Position numbers and translations under genes: made by a program | Shown here: positions 7,314-15,569 of the stretch, piece after piece | How positions within the stretch are numbered: the stretch's first letter is position 1 | How the letters are laid out: every line of letters starts with the position of its first letter | The notes under the pieces: generated by a model | Seen by the model: only the letters and a program-made list of their open reading frames with translations | What the model was told of the DNA's origin: nothing | The model's database searches: none | DNA from: a bacterium | GTDB lineage: Bacteria > Gemmatimonadota > Glassbacteria > GWA2-58-10 | Assembly: GCA_021372515.1 (NCBI GenBank) | Contig: JAJFUG010000176.1 | Span: forward strand, 1-21,438 | Direction: 5' to 3' | DNA: 21,438 nt

Positions 7314-9323
7314 ATGTTGCGCCGCAGCGAGACACCGCTCATCACCACGATCAAGGAACGCTGCCGGGTCTGCTACACCTGCGTGCGGGAATGCCCGGCC
7401 AAGGCGATCCGGATCGTGGAGGGGCAGGCCGAGGTGATCAGCGAGCGCTGCATCGGCTGCGGCAACTGTGTCAAGGTCTGCTCGCAGCACGCCAAGCGGG
7501 TGCTCAACTCGGTGCTCAAGGTGTACGACATGCTGGACTCGGGGACCCCGGTGGCGGCCTGCCTGGCTCCCAGTTTCCCGGCCGAGTTCACCGAACTCGA
7601 CCACCTGGCCCTTTGCGGCATGCTGCGCGCTCTGGGTTTCGAGTACGTGCACGAGGTGGCGTTCGGCGCCGACCTGGTGGCCCGCGCCTACCACAAGCTG
7701 GTGGAGGAGCACCCGGACCGGCACCTGATCGCCACCACCTGCCCCTCGGTGGTGGCCTTCGTGGAGCGTTACCATCCGCGGCTGGTGGAAAACCTGGCCC
7801 CGATAGTGTCGCCCATGGTGGCCCAGGCGCGGTTCCTGCACCGTCTGTACGGGCCGGAGGTGAAGATCGTGTTCATCGGGCCGTGCATCGCCAAGAAAGG
7901 CGAGGCCGACAGTTGCAGCCTTCCGGACGAGGTGGACGCCGCCTTGACATTCGTCGAGCTGCGGCAGATGTTCGAAGAGAAGGGAATAAAGGCCGACCAG
8001 GCCGAGCCGGGCGATTTCGATCCGCCCTTCGCCGGCGAGGGCGCGCTGTTCCCGATCAGCCGGGGGCTGCTGCAGGCGGCCGAGATCGACGAGAACCTGA
8101 TCACGGACGACGTGGTGGTGGCCGAGGGCCGCACCGGGTTCGTGGACGCGATCAAGGACTACGACTCGGGCAACCTCAAGGCCCGCCTGCTGGAGGTCCT
8201 CTGCTGCAACGGCTGCATTATGGGCGCCGGCATGAGCAGCACCCAGGCCCCCTACAGCCGCCGGGCCCAGGTCAGCCGCTACGTGCGCTGGCGCATCGCC
8301 CATCCGGACAGCGAGATCAGCGAGCGGGTGAGCCGGAGCCTGGAGGGCCTCGACCTGGGACGGGTTTTCCAGGTGAACGACCAGCGCATGCCTATGCCCT
8401 CGCCGGATGAGCTGCGCCGGATCATGTCGCGCATGGGCAAGCAGCGCCCGGAGGATGAGCTCAACTGCGGCGCCTGCGGCTACGAGACCTGCCTGGAGCA
8501 CGCCGTGGCCATTTTCAAGGGCCTGGCCGAGAGCGAGATGTGCCTGCCGTTCACCATCGAGCAACTGCGGCGGACCGTGGGTGAGCTGGCCGTGTCCAAC
8601 GAGAAGCTGGCCTCGGCCCGCGAGGCGCTGGTGCAGTCGGAAAAGCTCGCCACCATGGGGCAACTGGCCGCGGGCATCGCCCACGAGATCAACAACCCCC
8701 TGGGCGTGGTCCTGATGTACGCCCATATCCTGATGGAGGAGGGGGCGAAATCGGACGGGATGCGCGACGACCTGCAGATGATCGTCGAGCAGGCCGACCG
8801 CTGCAAGAAAATCGTGGCCGGGCTGCTGCATTTCGCCCGCCGCAACAAGGTGGTGCGCCAGCCGGTCAATGTCCGCGAGATGCTGGAGGCGGCGCTGCGC
8901 ACGGTGCGGGCGCCCGAAAACGTCAACGTGGAGATAATCGACCGCCTGGGCGACTCCCCCGAGGCCGAGCTCGACCGCGACCAGATGATCCAGGCCCTGA
9001 CCAATCTGATCTCGAACGCGATGACCGCGCTGTCCGGCGGCGGTGGGTTGACCCTCACCTGCGCCGGGAACACCGAAAAAGTGACCATCGCCATCTCTGA
9101 CACCGGAGTGGGGATACCGAAAGACAACATCCAGAAGATTTTCGAGCCGTTCTTCACCACCAAGAAACTGGGCGTCGGCACGGGCCTGGGCCTGGCGGTG
9201 ACTTACGGGATCGTGAAGATGCACCGGGGGGACATCACCCTCGAATCGAACGCCGATCCGGATCAGGGGCCCACCGGCACCACGTTCCGGATCAGCCTGC
9301 CGCGGCACGGACGCGCCGAGTGA
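7314..9323 (+). CDS. Sensory [FeFe] hydrogenase fused to a histidine kinase (HydS-like, group C1 type)
   Basis: A putative H2 or redox sensor kinase of 669 residues. Domains: two [4Fe-4S] ferredoxin motifs (C17, C20, C23, C27; C46, C49, C52, C56); an H-cluster domain with degenerate loops TTCPS (C143), GPCIAKK (C191) and CCNGC (C297, C301), then GAGMS in place of GGGQP; a four-Cys FeS domain (C385, C388, C393, C410); a coiled linker; a HisKA domain with H457 in GIAHEINNP; and an ATPase domain with N568, DTGVGIP and GTGLGL. All four likely H-cluster Cys ligands are present, but L1 lacks the proton-shuttle Cys. These losses fit sensory rather than catalytic hydrogenases. There are no PAS or membrane segments. 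Start ATG 7314 has AAGGAAAGG upstream. Two receiver proteins follow directly and are its likely partners. Confidence 0.93.
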   Translation: MLRRSETPLITTIKERCRVCYTCVRECPAKAIRIVEGQAEVISERCIGCGNCVKVCSQHAKRVLNSVLKVYDMLDSGTPVAACLAPSFPAEFTELDHLALCGMLRALGFEYVHEVAFGADLVARAYHKLVEEHPDRHLIATTCPSVVAFVERYHPRLVENLAPIVSPMVAQARFLHRLYGPEVKIVFIGPCIAKKGEADSCSLPDEVDAALTFVELRQMFEEKGIKADQAEPGDFDPPFAGEGALFPISRGLLQAAEIDENLITDDVVVAEGRTGFVDAIKDYDSGNLKARLLEVLCCNGCIMGAGMSSTQAPYSRRAQVSRYVRWRIAHPDSEISERVSRSLEGLDLGRVFQVNDQRMPMPSPDELRRIMSRMGKQRPEDELNCGACGYETCLEHAVAIFKGLAESEMCLPFTIEQLRRTVGELAVSNEKLASAREALVQSEKLATMGQLAAGIAHEINNPLGVVLMYAHILMEEGAKSDGMRDDLQMIVEQADRCKKIVAGLLHFARRNKVVRQPVNVREMLEAALRTVRAPENVNVEIIDRLGDSPEAELDRDQMIQALTNLISNAMTALSGGGGLTLTCAGNTEKVTIAISDTGVGIPKDNIQKIFEPFFTTKKLGVGTGLGLAVTYGIVKMHRGDITLESNADPDQGPTGTTFRISLPRHGRAE

Positions 9324-9385
9324 GGCGCCTGTCCCACGGCGGAATCCCATTTACCTGTCGCTAACCTTTAAGCAGAAGAATCGGA

Positions 9386-9793
9386 ATGATGAACGACAAA
9401 AGCACTCCCAAAACTGTCCTGATCGTGGATGACGACCACGATTTCCTGCTCCAGATGCGTCTCCAGCTCCAGAATGCCGGCTACAACGTGCTGACCGCCG
9501 AGGGCCAGAAAGAGGCCGAGGAACTGCTGGCCGACACCAAGCCCGATGTCGCGGTGTTCGACCTGATGATGGAGTACCAGGACGGCGGCTTCGTCCTGTG
9601 CCACCATCTGAAGAAAAAGTACCCGGATGTCCCGGTGATCATGGTCAGCGCGGTCTACAGCGAGACCGGCATCGAGTTCGACTCGATCACGGATGAGGAG
9701 CGCTCCTGGATCAAGGCCGACCGCGTGCTGGCCAAGCCCGTGCGTTTCGAGCAGATAAAGGGAGAGATCGAGCACCTGACGAAGGGACGGTAG
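9386..9793 (+). CDS. Single-domain response regulator
   Basis: A 135-residue protein made of one CheY-like receiver and nothing else. The acidic pocket is VLIVDDDHD, the phospho-acceptor is Asp59 (VFDLMM), the Ser/Thr switch lies in IMVSAV and the conserved Lys in LAKPVR. The segment around TGIEFDSITDEERSW is longer than in CheY. There is no output domain, so it must act by protein contact or pass phosphate on. It sits 62 bp after the hydrogenase-kinase gene and 4 bp before the receiver-kinase gene, which suggests it is the direct target of the sensory hydrogenase. ATG 9386 and ATG 9389 are both possible starts and the ribosome-binding site is weak. Confidence 0.9.
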   Translation: MMNDKSTPKTVLIVDDDHDFLLQMRLQLQNAGYNVLTAEGQKEAEELLADTKPDVAVFDLMMEYQDGGFVLCHHLKKKYPDVPVIMVSAVYSETGIEFDSITDEERSWIKADRVLAKPVRFEQIKGEIEHLTKGR

Positions 9794-9797
9794 AGCC

Positions 9798-10997
9798 ATG
9801 GAAAAGCTGCGGATACTGGTGACCGACGACGAGCCTGGGATGCGGATGGCGGTGGTGCGCAGCCTGCGCGATTTCCACCTGCATCTGGGGGAGATAGGGG
9901 AAGAGGTGACTTTCGAGACTGACACCGCGGGCAGCGGTGAGGAGGCGCTCGAAAAAATCCACCGTCAGGCGCCGGACATCCTGCTGCTCGACCACAAGCT
10001 GCCAGGCCTGAGCGGGCTGGACGTGCTGGAGCAGTTGACCGCCGAGCCGCCCCAAACCCCGGTCATGACCGTGATGGTCACGGCCTACGCCTCGCTGGAA
10101 ACAGCGGTCAGCGCGATCAAGAAAGGCGCGTTCGATTTCCTGGCCAAGCCGTTCACCCCGGCCGAGCTGAAAGCCACGGTTAGCAAGACCGCCGAAAGCC
10201 TGATGACTGCCCGTCAGGCCCGTCGCCTGTCCCAGGAGAAACGCCAGTTGCGTTTCCAGTTCATCTCGGTTCTGGCCCACGAGCTCAAGAGCCCGCTCAA
10301 CGCCGTGGAGGGCTACCTGCGGATCATGCTCGACCAGCCCGAGGCGGTCAAGAGCAAGGAGATGCTGGAGGGGATGATCGGCCGCTGCCTGACCCGCACC
10401 GAGCAGATGCGTAAGCTGATCGTGGACCTGCTGGAGATCACGCGCATCGAGAGCGGTCAGAAGCGCCGCGAGCTGGCCGAGGTCAACCTGGAGGAAATCG
10501 CCCGCCGGGCGATCGAGACCGCCTTGCCCGAGGCGCTGCAACGCGGAATCTCGATCGAGCTGCAACCCGTGCCCGAGGTGCACCTGCGGGGCGACCGCGA
10601 GGAGATCGAGATCATCCTGAACAACCTGATCTCCAATGCAGTCAAGTACAACCGGGACGGCGGGAAAGTGGGGGTGGACATCTCCCTGGCCACCGACGGC
10701 AAGGTGCTGATCGCGGTCTCCGACACCGGGATCGGGATGAGCGCCGAGGAAGCGTCCCTGCTGTTCAACGAGTTCGTCCGGATCAAGAACGACAAGACCC
10801 GCGGCATTCTGGGCAGCGGGCTGGGACTGTCGATAATCAAGAAGCTCGCCGCGTTCTACGGCGGCGAATGCAGCGTTCAGAGCTCTCCGGGCCAGGGCAG
10901 CACGTTCAGCGTGAGCCTCGACCCGTCATATGGAATGGATGGAACGGAACATGGAACGCCGGGACATAGTCCGCTGGTTGCGGGAAGACCGTCCTGA
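9798..10997 (+). CDS. Receiver-histidine kinase (REC-HisKA-HATPase)
   Basis: A 399-residue soluble kinase with an N-terminal receiver. Residues 5 to about 130 form the receiver (VTDDEPG; Asp65 in LLLDHKLPG; MVTAYAS; LAKPFTP). The HisKA domain has His161 in LAHELKSPLN. The ATPase domain has NNLISNAVKYN, DTGIGMS and GSGLGLSII. Its input is therefore phosphorylation of the receiver, presumably by the sensory hydrogenase or through the lone receiver upstream. It has no DNA-binding domain. The C-terminal 23 or so residues, after SVSLDP, are low-complexity and are encoded where the gene overlaps hydE, so they may simply be read-through of the next gene's start. ATG 9798 lies 4 nt after the previous stop, which implies coupled translation. 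Confidence 0.92.
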   Translation: MEKLRILVTDDEPGMRMAVVRSLRDFHLHLGEIGEEVTFETDTAGSGEEALEKIHRQAPDILLLDHKLPGLSGLDVLEQLTAEPPQTPVMTVMVTAYASLETAVSAIKKGAFDFLAKPFTPAELKATVSKTAESLMTARQARRLSQEKRQLRFQFISVLAHELKSPLNAVEGYLRIMLDQPEAVKSKEMLEGMIGRCLTRTEQMRKLIVDLLEITRIESGQKRRELAEVNLEEIARRAIETALPEALQRGISIELQPVPEVHLRGDREEIEIILNNLISNAVKYNRDGGKVGVDISLATDGKVLIAVSDTGIGMSAEEASLLFNEFVRIKNDKTRGILGSGLGLSIIKKLAAFYGGECSVQSSPGQGSTFSVSLDPSYGMDGTEHGTPGHSPLVAGRPS

Positions 10998-12015
10998 AAC
11001 CCTGCAGGTGCTGTGGGAAACCGCCGACAGCGCCCGTACGGTCGAGGTCGGCGACGCCGTGCACCTGCGCGGACTGGTTGAAATATCGAACCACTGCCGC
11101 CGCAGTTGCCTCTACTGCGGGCTGCGGCGCGAAAACAGCCGTCTGACCCGCTACCGGATGAGCGAGCAGGAGATTCTCGCCTGCGCGCTCCAGGCCGAGG
11201 AGCTGGGTTACGGCACAGTGGTGCTGCAGAGCGGCGAGGACCTCTGGTTCGATGAGGGCCGGGTGGCCTCGCTGATTCGCAAGATCAAGGAGCGCACCTC
11301 CCTGGCGGTCACGCTCAGCCTGGGCGAGCGCCGCCCCGAGGAATATGCGCTCTGGCGCGCCGCGGGCGCGGACCGCTACCTTCTGCGTTTCGAGACCTCG
11401 CGCCGCGACCTGTTCGAGCATATCCACCCGCCGCTGGAGCGCGGGGCGGCGGGACGGCTCAGCCTGCTGCGCCTGCTGCGCCGCCTGGGCTACGAGATCG
11501 GTGGCGGGGTGATGGTCGGCATACCGGGCCAGACCGTAGAGGACCTGGCCGAGGACATTCTCACTTTCAGCCGGCTGGAGCCGGACATGATCGGCGTGGG
11601 GCCGTATATCCCACACCCCGGCACTCCGCTGGCTTCCGAGCCCGGCGCTGCCACCGACCAGGCCCCGGCCACGGAACTGATGACCTGCAAGATGGTGGCC
11701 CTGGCCCGCCTGGTCTGCCCGCGGGCAAATATCCCCGCCACCACGGCCCTGGCCACCCTGAACCGCGAGGAGGGGCGCGAGCTGGCCCTGGCCCGCGGTG
11801 CCAACGTGGTGATGCCCAATCTCACCCCCGCGCGCTACCGGGCGTTGTACGACATCTACCCGAACAAAGCCTGCGTGGGCGAGACTGCGGAAATCTGCTT
11901 TACCTGCCTCAAGGGCAGGCTCGAATCGATTGGGAGATACGTGGGGGTGGGACGGGGTGATTCTCCCGGCTACAGGATGAAGAACGCGCTGACTTTCTCG
12001 GCGCAGGAGAGATAG
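10930..12015 (+). CDS. hydE: [FeFe] hydrogenase maturase HydE, radical SAM
   Basis: A radical SAM enzyme that helps build the dithiomethylamine-bridged diiron subcluster of the H-cluster. Numbering from ATG 10930 (361 residues), the SAM cluster motif is C56-x3-C60-x2-C63 (CRRSCLYC). Further family features are the GGGVMVGIPGQT segment and the late GVGPYIPHPGTPL. A second cysteine set, C315-x7-C323-x2-C326, has the spacing of the auxiliary cluster of Thermotoga maritima HydE, which not all homologues keep. The start is uncertain: ATGs at 10930, 10939 and 10951 are in frame and none has a strong ribosome-binding site. The start overlaps the upstream kinase by 47-68 bp. It is followed after 2 bp by hydG. 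Confidence 0.94.
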   Translation: MEWMERNMERRDIVRWLREDRPETLQVLWETADSARTVEVGDAVHLRGLVEISNHCRRSCLYCGLRRENSRLTRYRMSEQEILACALQAEELGYGTVVLQSGEDLWFDEGRVASLIRKIKERTSLAVTLSLGERRPEEYALWRAAGADRYLLRFETSRRDLFEHIHPPLERGAAGRLSLLRLLRRLGYEIGGGVMVGIPGQTVEDLAEDILTFSRLEPDMIGVGPYIPHPGTPLASEPGAATDQAPATELMTCKMVALARLVCPRANIPATTALATLNREEGRELALARGANVVMPNLTPARYRALYDIYPNKACVGETAEICFTCLKGRLESIGRYVGVGRGDSPGYRMKNALTFSAQER

Positions 12016-12017
12016 AA

Positions 12018-13445
12018 ATGAAGACATTGGCTCCCATGACACTGAGTGACTCCGCGCTGGACTTTATCGACGATGCGCGGCTTGAAACCATGCTGGCCGG
12101 CAAGCGCCCGGAACTGGCGCAGGTCGAGCAGATTGTGGCCAAGAGCCTGGACAAACAGGCCCTCAGTGTGGAGGAGACCGCGGTCCTTCTCAAGGCCGAT
12201 CAACCCGCGGCGGTGGAACTCGTATTCGCTGCCGCGCGCCGGCTCAAACAGGAGGTCTACGGCAACCGGATAGTGCTCTTCGCCCCGCTATACGTGGGCA
12301 ACCACTGCGTGAACGACTGCGTCTATTGCGCTTTCCGCCGCAGCAACCCCGAGTCGGTGCGCCGCACCCTGTCGCAGCCGGAGGTGGTGCGCCAGGTGGA
12401 AGCCCTGGAGAGCCACGGCCACAAGCGGCTCATTCTCGTGTTCGGCGAGCACCCGCTGTACGACGCCGAGTTCATGGCCGAGACGGTGCGCACGGTCTAC
12501 GGGGTGCGCCAGGGCGTGGGCGGCGAGATCCGCCGGGTGAACATCAACGCCGCGCCGCTGGATCACGCGGGCTACAGGATAATGAAAGCCGCCGGGATCG
12601 GCACTTATCAGATATTCCAAGAGACATACCACCACGCCACCTACGCCTCCCTGCACCCGGCCGGCACGCGCAAGGCCGATTTCCTCTGGCGTCTGGACGG
12701 GCCCGGGCGGGCCATCGAGGCCGGCTGTGACGATGTCGGCATCGGGGCCCTGTTCGGCCTGGCCGACTGGCGTTTCGAGGTGCTGGGCCTGGTCAGCCAC
12801 GCCCTGCACCTTCAGCAGCGTCACGGCGTGGGGCCGCACACGATCAGTTTCCCGCGCCTGCGCCCGGCCCAGGGAGTGGAGCACTCCGGCGCCAGTCTGG
12901 TGCGGGATGAGGATTTCAAGCGCCTGGTGGCGGTCCTGCGCCTGGCCGTGCCCTACACCGGACTGATCTGCACCGCCCGCGAGAACGCCGAACTGCGCCG
13001 CGAGATCATGGGTTTCGGCGTGAGCCAGATCGACGCCGGCAGCCGGATCGAGATCGGCGGCTACACCGAATGCGGAGATTCCCAGCTCATGGAGCGCGAG
13101 CAGTTCTGCCTGGGAGACATCCGCAGCCTGGACACGGTGATGGGCGAGCTGCTCCAGGACGGGTTCCTGCCCAGTTTCTGCACCGCCTGCTACCGTCTGG
13201 GCCGCACGGGCGAGCATTTCATGGAGTTCGCCATACCGGGGTTCATCAAACGCTATTGCACCCCCAACGCCCTGACCACCCTGACCGAGTACCTGGTGGA
13301 TTACGCCAGCCCGGAAACCCGCGTCCTGGGCGCCGAGGTGGTGCGCAAGGAACTGGAAAAAATGGAGGAAAGTCCGCTCAAGGCCCAGCTTATCCAGAAA
13401 CTGGAGCGGATCGACCGGGACGGGGAGCGGGATCTCTATTTCTGA
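12018..13445 (+). CDS. hydG: [FeFe] hydrogenase maturase HydG, radical SAM tyrosine lyase
   Basis: Cleaves tyrosine to supply the CO and cyanide ligands of the H-cluster diiron site. It is a 475-residue ThiH-related enzyme. The radical SAM motif is C97-x3-C101-x2-C104 (CVNDCVYC). The C-terminal auxiliary cluster motif C388-x2-C391-x22-C414 (CTACYR onward) separates HydG from ThiH. Between them is a standard TIM-barrel sequence including QETYHHATYASLHP. ATG 12018 has AGGAGAG about 8 nt upstream and lies 2 bp after the hydE stop, so the two genes are surely co-transcribed. Full length, with no anomalies. Confidence 0.97.
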   Translation: MKTLAPMTLSDSALDFIDDARLETMLAGKRPELAQVEQIVAKSLDKQALSVEETAVLLKADQPAAVELVFAAARRLKQEVYGNRIVLFAPLYVGNHCVNDCVYCAFRRSNPESVRRTLSQPEVVRQVEALESHGHKRLILVFGEHPLYDAEFMAETVRTVYGVRQGVGGEIRRVNINAAPLDHAGYRIMKAAGIGTYQIFQETYHHATYASLHPAGTRKADFLWRLDGPGRAIEAGCDDVGIGALFGLADWRFEVLGLVSHALHLQQRHGVGPHTISFPRLRPAQGVEHSGASLVRDEDFKRLVAVLRLAVPYTGLICTARENAELRREIMGFGVSQIDAGSRIEIGGYTECGDSQLMEREQFCLGDIRSLDTVMGELLQDGFLPSFCTACYRLGRTGEHFMEFAIPGFIKRYCTPNALTTLTEYLVDYASPETRVLGAEVVRKELEKMEESPLKAQLIQKLERIDRDGERDLYF

Positions 13446-13529
13446 GGCCGGCCGTCAATCCGGGGTGAGTAAATCATGTCCCCGCCGGGTGCGGGGACTC
13501 ATTCAGCCGCTGTGGAAGTGGAGAGAGAG

Positions 13530-14780
13530 ATGGAAGCAACGCCCAAAGGCTTCAGGCTGCATATCGGCATCTTCGGCCGCCGCAACGTGGGCAAGTCCTC
13601 GTTGCTGAACGCTATAACGAATCAGGACGTTTCCCTGGTCTCGGAAATCGCCGGAACCACCACCGACCCGGTGGAAAAACCGATGGAACTGCTGCCCCTG
13701 GGCCCGGTCCTGTTCATCGACACCGCGGGTGTGGATGACGAGGGCGCGCTGGGCTCCTTGCGGGTCAAGCGTACCCGCGATGTCCTGGACCGCACCGACC
13801 TGGCCCTGCTGGTGGCCGAGAGCGGCGCCTGGGGCGCGTTCGAAAACGCTATGCTGAGCGAGCTGCACCAGCGCAGCACTCCGATGATAGTGGTGTTCAA
13901 CAAGGCCGACCTGGGCCATCCGGACGAGGCCCTGCTGGAGACGCTCAAGAAGCAGGACGTGCCCTACGTGATGTGCGTGGCCAGCACGCGCCATGGGGTG
14001 CTGGAGTTGCGCGAGGCGCTGATCTTCTCGGTGCCCGATGAGCTGATCAAGACCCCGCCCATCCTGAGCGACCTGGTGCCTCCCGGCGAGATGGCCGTGC
14101 TGGTGGTGCCGATCGACCTGGAGGCGCCCAAGGGCCGGATCATCCTGCCCCAGGTGCAGGCCATCCGCGACGTGCTGGACAATGACAGCATGTGCGTGGT
14201 GCTCAAGGAGACCCGCCTGGCCGAGGGGATCGCAAACCTCAAGCGCCGTCCGCGCCTGGTGGTCACCGACAGCCAGGCCTTCGAGCGGGTCAACCGCGAC
14301 ACCCCGCTGGATGTCCCGATGACCTCGTTCTCGATCCTGTTCTCGCGCCTCAAGGGCGACCTGAACGAGATGACCCGCGGCGCGCTGGCCATCGGCTCGC
14401 TCAAGCCCGGCGACCCGGTGCTGATCGCCGAGAGCTGCACTCACCACCCGGTGGAGGACGATATCGGCCGGGTGAAGATTCCGCGCCTGCTGGCCCGCAA
14501 GGTGGGCGGCCCGCTGGATATCACCTGGGTGCGCGGCCATGATTTCCCGGCCGACCTGGAGCGCTACAAGCTGGCCATCCACTGCGGGGCCTGCATGTTC
14601 AACCGCCGCGAGGTGCTCTCGCGCATCCTGCGCTGCAAGATGGCCGGTGTGCCGATCTCCAACTACGGCCTGGTGATCGCCTACACCCTCGACACCCTGG
14701 AGCGCGCGGTGGCCATGTTCCCGGAGACCGCGGCCCTGGTGCGCGAACTCAACGAAGAGCGTCAGCGGGCCGAGGCCTGA
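13530..14780 (+). CDS. hydF: [FeFe] hydrogenase maturation GTPase HydF
   Basis: The scaffold GTPase that receives the 2Fe subcluster made by HydE and HydG and delivers it to apo-HydA. Numbering from ATG 13530 (416 residues), the P-loop GRRNVGKSS begins at residue 16, followed by the DTAG switch and NKAD guanine-specificity motif. The C-terminal cluster motif is C303-x-H305 and H351-C352-x2-C355, the HydF [4Fe-4S] signature. I chose ATG 13530 because GGAGAGAGAG precedes it and because family members begin a few residues before the conserved TPKG...LHIGIFG. An in-frame ATG at 13476 with GGGGTGAG upstream would add 18 residues that look unrelated to the family. It completes the E-G-F maturase set and ends the operon. 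Confidence 0.95.
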   Translation: MEATPKGFRLHIGIFGRRNVGKSSLLNAITNQDVSLVSEIAGTTTDPVEKPMELLPLGPVLFIDTAGVDDEGALGSLRVKRTRDVLDRTDLALLVAESGAWGAFENAMLSELHQRSTPMIVVFNKADLGHPDEALLETLKKQDVPYVMCVASTRHGVLELREALIFSVPDELIKTPPILSDLVPPGEMAVLVVPIDLEAPKGRIILPQVQAIRDVLDNDSMCVVLKETRLAEGIANLKRRPRLVVTDSQAFERVNRDTPLDVPMTSFSILFSRLKGDLNEMTRGALAIGSLKPGDPVLIAESCTHHPVEDDIGRVKIPRLLARKVGGPLDITWVRGHDFPADLERYKLAIHCGACMFNRREVLSRILRCKMAGVPISNYGLVIAYTLDTLERAVAMFPETAALVRELNEERQRAEA

Positions 14781-14832
14781 ACCGGCCGCCGGTGGACAGC
14801 GATAAAATTTTTACAACGGCGCAAGAAAGCTC

Positions 14833-14861
14833 TTGAATCCGCCTCTGTTTGGCTGTAAATT
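14833..14861 (+). promoter_or_regulatory. Promoter candidate for the HU gene
   Basis: TTGAAT (14833-14838), 17 bases, TAAATT (14856-14861). The -10 box is identical to that of the rex promoter and the -35 box to that of the hybrid kinase promoter. An A/T tract at 14802-14813 lies where an UP element could help. The predicted start near 14868 gives a leader of about 250 nt. It lies in a 341-bp spacer (14781-15121) in which I see no gene. Confidence 0.4.
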
Positions 14862-14874
14862 GCCCTCGTGCATC

Positions 14875-14905
14875 GGGAGGCCGGTCTCTGTCAGGCCGGC
14901 CTCCC
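14875..14905 (+). other. Perfect 10-bp hairpin at the start of the HU leader
   Basis: GGGAGGCCGG and CCGGCCTCCC pair perfectly across an 11-nt loop. If the upstream promoter is right, the hairpin forms within the first 10 nt of the transcript. Otherwise it may act as a factor-dependent end for the hydF operon. No U-run follows, so a simple intrinsic terminator is unlikely. Confidence 0.45.
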
Positions 14906-15121
14906 GGTCTCTCCCCCAGCTGGCGCCAGAGCGCATCTTCGATTTCAACCCCGGTTTGCCGGGCCGGACCGGCCCCGTCGAACCGGTTACACTGCGGCCG
15001 GTCTTAGCGATACCATTGCCATTTTCCGGCGGCTTGACTTTTTATACCGGCACACGGACCTGCAACGACCCGCCAGGCTTCGTGTCACCGATTGCCAACC
15101 CTCCAGCAGGAGTACTGTCCT

Positions 15122-15394
15122 ATGACCAAAGCTGAAATTGTCGAACTGATCGCGGAAAAGACCGGATTCACGATCAAGGAAACCAAGATCGTGGTGGACC
15201 AGTTTCTGGAAGAGGTGAAGAAGCTGCTGGCCGAAGACAACCATCTGGAGATCAGGGGTTTCGGCACGTTCCGGGTGAAGAACTACCGCTCGCGCAAGGC
15301 GCGTAACCCGAAGACGAACGACGAGGTGGAGGTTCCGGCCCGGCGCAAGGCGCTGTTCAAGGTGTCGAAAGACCTGAACAAGCTGCTCAATTAG
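15122..15394 (+). CDS. hup: HU/IHF-family DNA-binding protein
   Basis: A small nucleoid protein that bends and packs DNA. At 90 residues it is the usual HU length. The N-terminal dimerisation helices begin TKAEIVELIAEKTGF. The DNA-binding arm follows, with GFGTFRVKNY, RKARNPKT and a PARRKALFKVSK end. ATG 15122 has AGGAG 9 nt upstream. A longer frame from 15092 lacks a ribosome-binding site and adds residues foreign to the family. It has its own probable promoter and a terminator behind it, so it is likely a single-gene unit rather than part of the hydrogenase operon. HU and IHF subunits cannot be told apart safely from sequence alone. Confidence 0.93.
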   Translation: MTKAEIVELIAEKTGFTIKETKIVVDQFLEEVKKLLAEDNHLEIRGFGTFRVKNYRSRKARNPKTNDEVEVPARRKALFKVSKDLNKLLN

Positions 15395-15428
15395 TCCTGC
15401 CCTGCGCGATCAGGCAACGGGAAAGAAA

Positions 15429-15500
15429 CGGGGTGCCCGGCAAGCAGCCGCCAGGCATCCGTCCTCCGGATGGACGGGCACCCCGCGGTGGGCGAGTTTT
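15429..15500. terminator. Probable bidirectional terminator between the HU gene and the yip1 genes
   Basis: CGGGGTGCCCG (15429-15439) and CGGGCACCCCG (15475-15485) form an 11-bp perfect stem. The interior contains a smaller CATCC/GGATG hairpin (15456-15472). On the plus strand TTTT follows after about 11 nt. On the minus strand TTTCTTTC follows the stem at once. It separates two convergent units. Confidence 0.5.
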
Positions 15501-15569
15501 AGTACCATTCCATTTCTGATATTCGGGCACGATGCTTTTCTGCAACCACTTTTTCCCCAACCCGGACTT

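Noticed and set aside
7305-7320. A sigma54-like GGCAC...TTGC sequence before the sensory hydrogenase
   Set aside because: The spacing between the GG and GC elements is about two bases too long and the site overlaps the start codon, so it could not drive this gene.
7137-9350. A 737-codon minus-strand open frame opposite the sensory hydrogenase
   Set aside because: Same composition artefact; the plus-strand gene has all the expected Fe-S and kinase motifs.
13476-13529. Longer N-terminus for HydF from ATG 13476
   Set aside because: It adds 18 residues not typical of the family, while ATG 13530 has a strong GGAG and the usual distance to the P-loop. The longer start cannot be excluded.
14781-14813. 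ACCGG-CCG-CCGGT followed by an A/T tract as an intrinsic terminator after hydF
   Set aside because: The stem is only 5 bp and the T-run is about 15 nt away; too weak to call.
14833-15135. A 100-codon plus-strand open frame in the HU leader
   Set aside because: No ribosome-binding site and no family resemblance; it covers the leader hairpin and overlaps the HU start in another frame.
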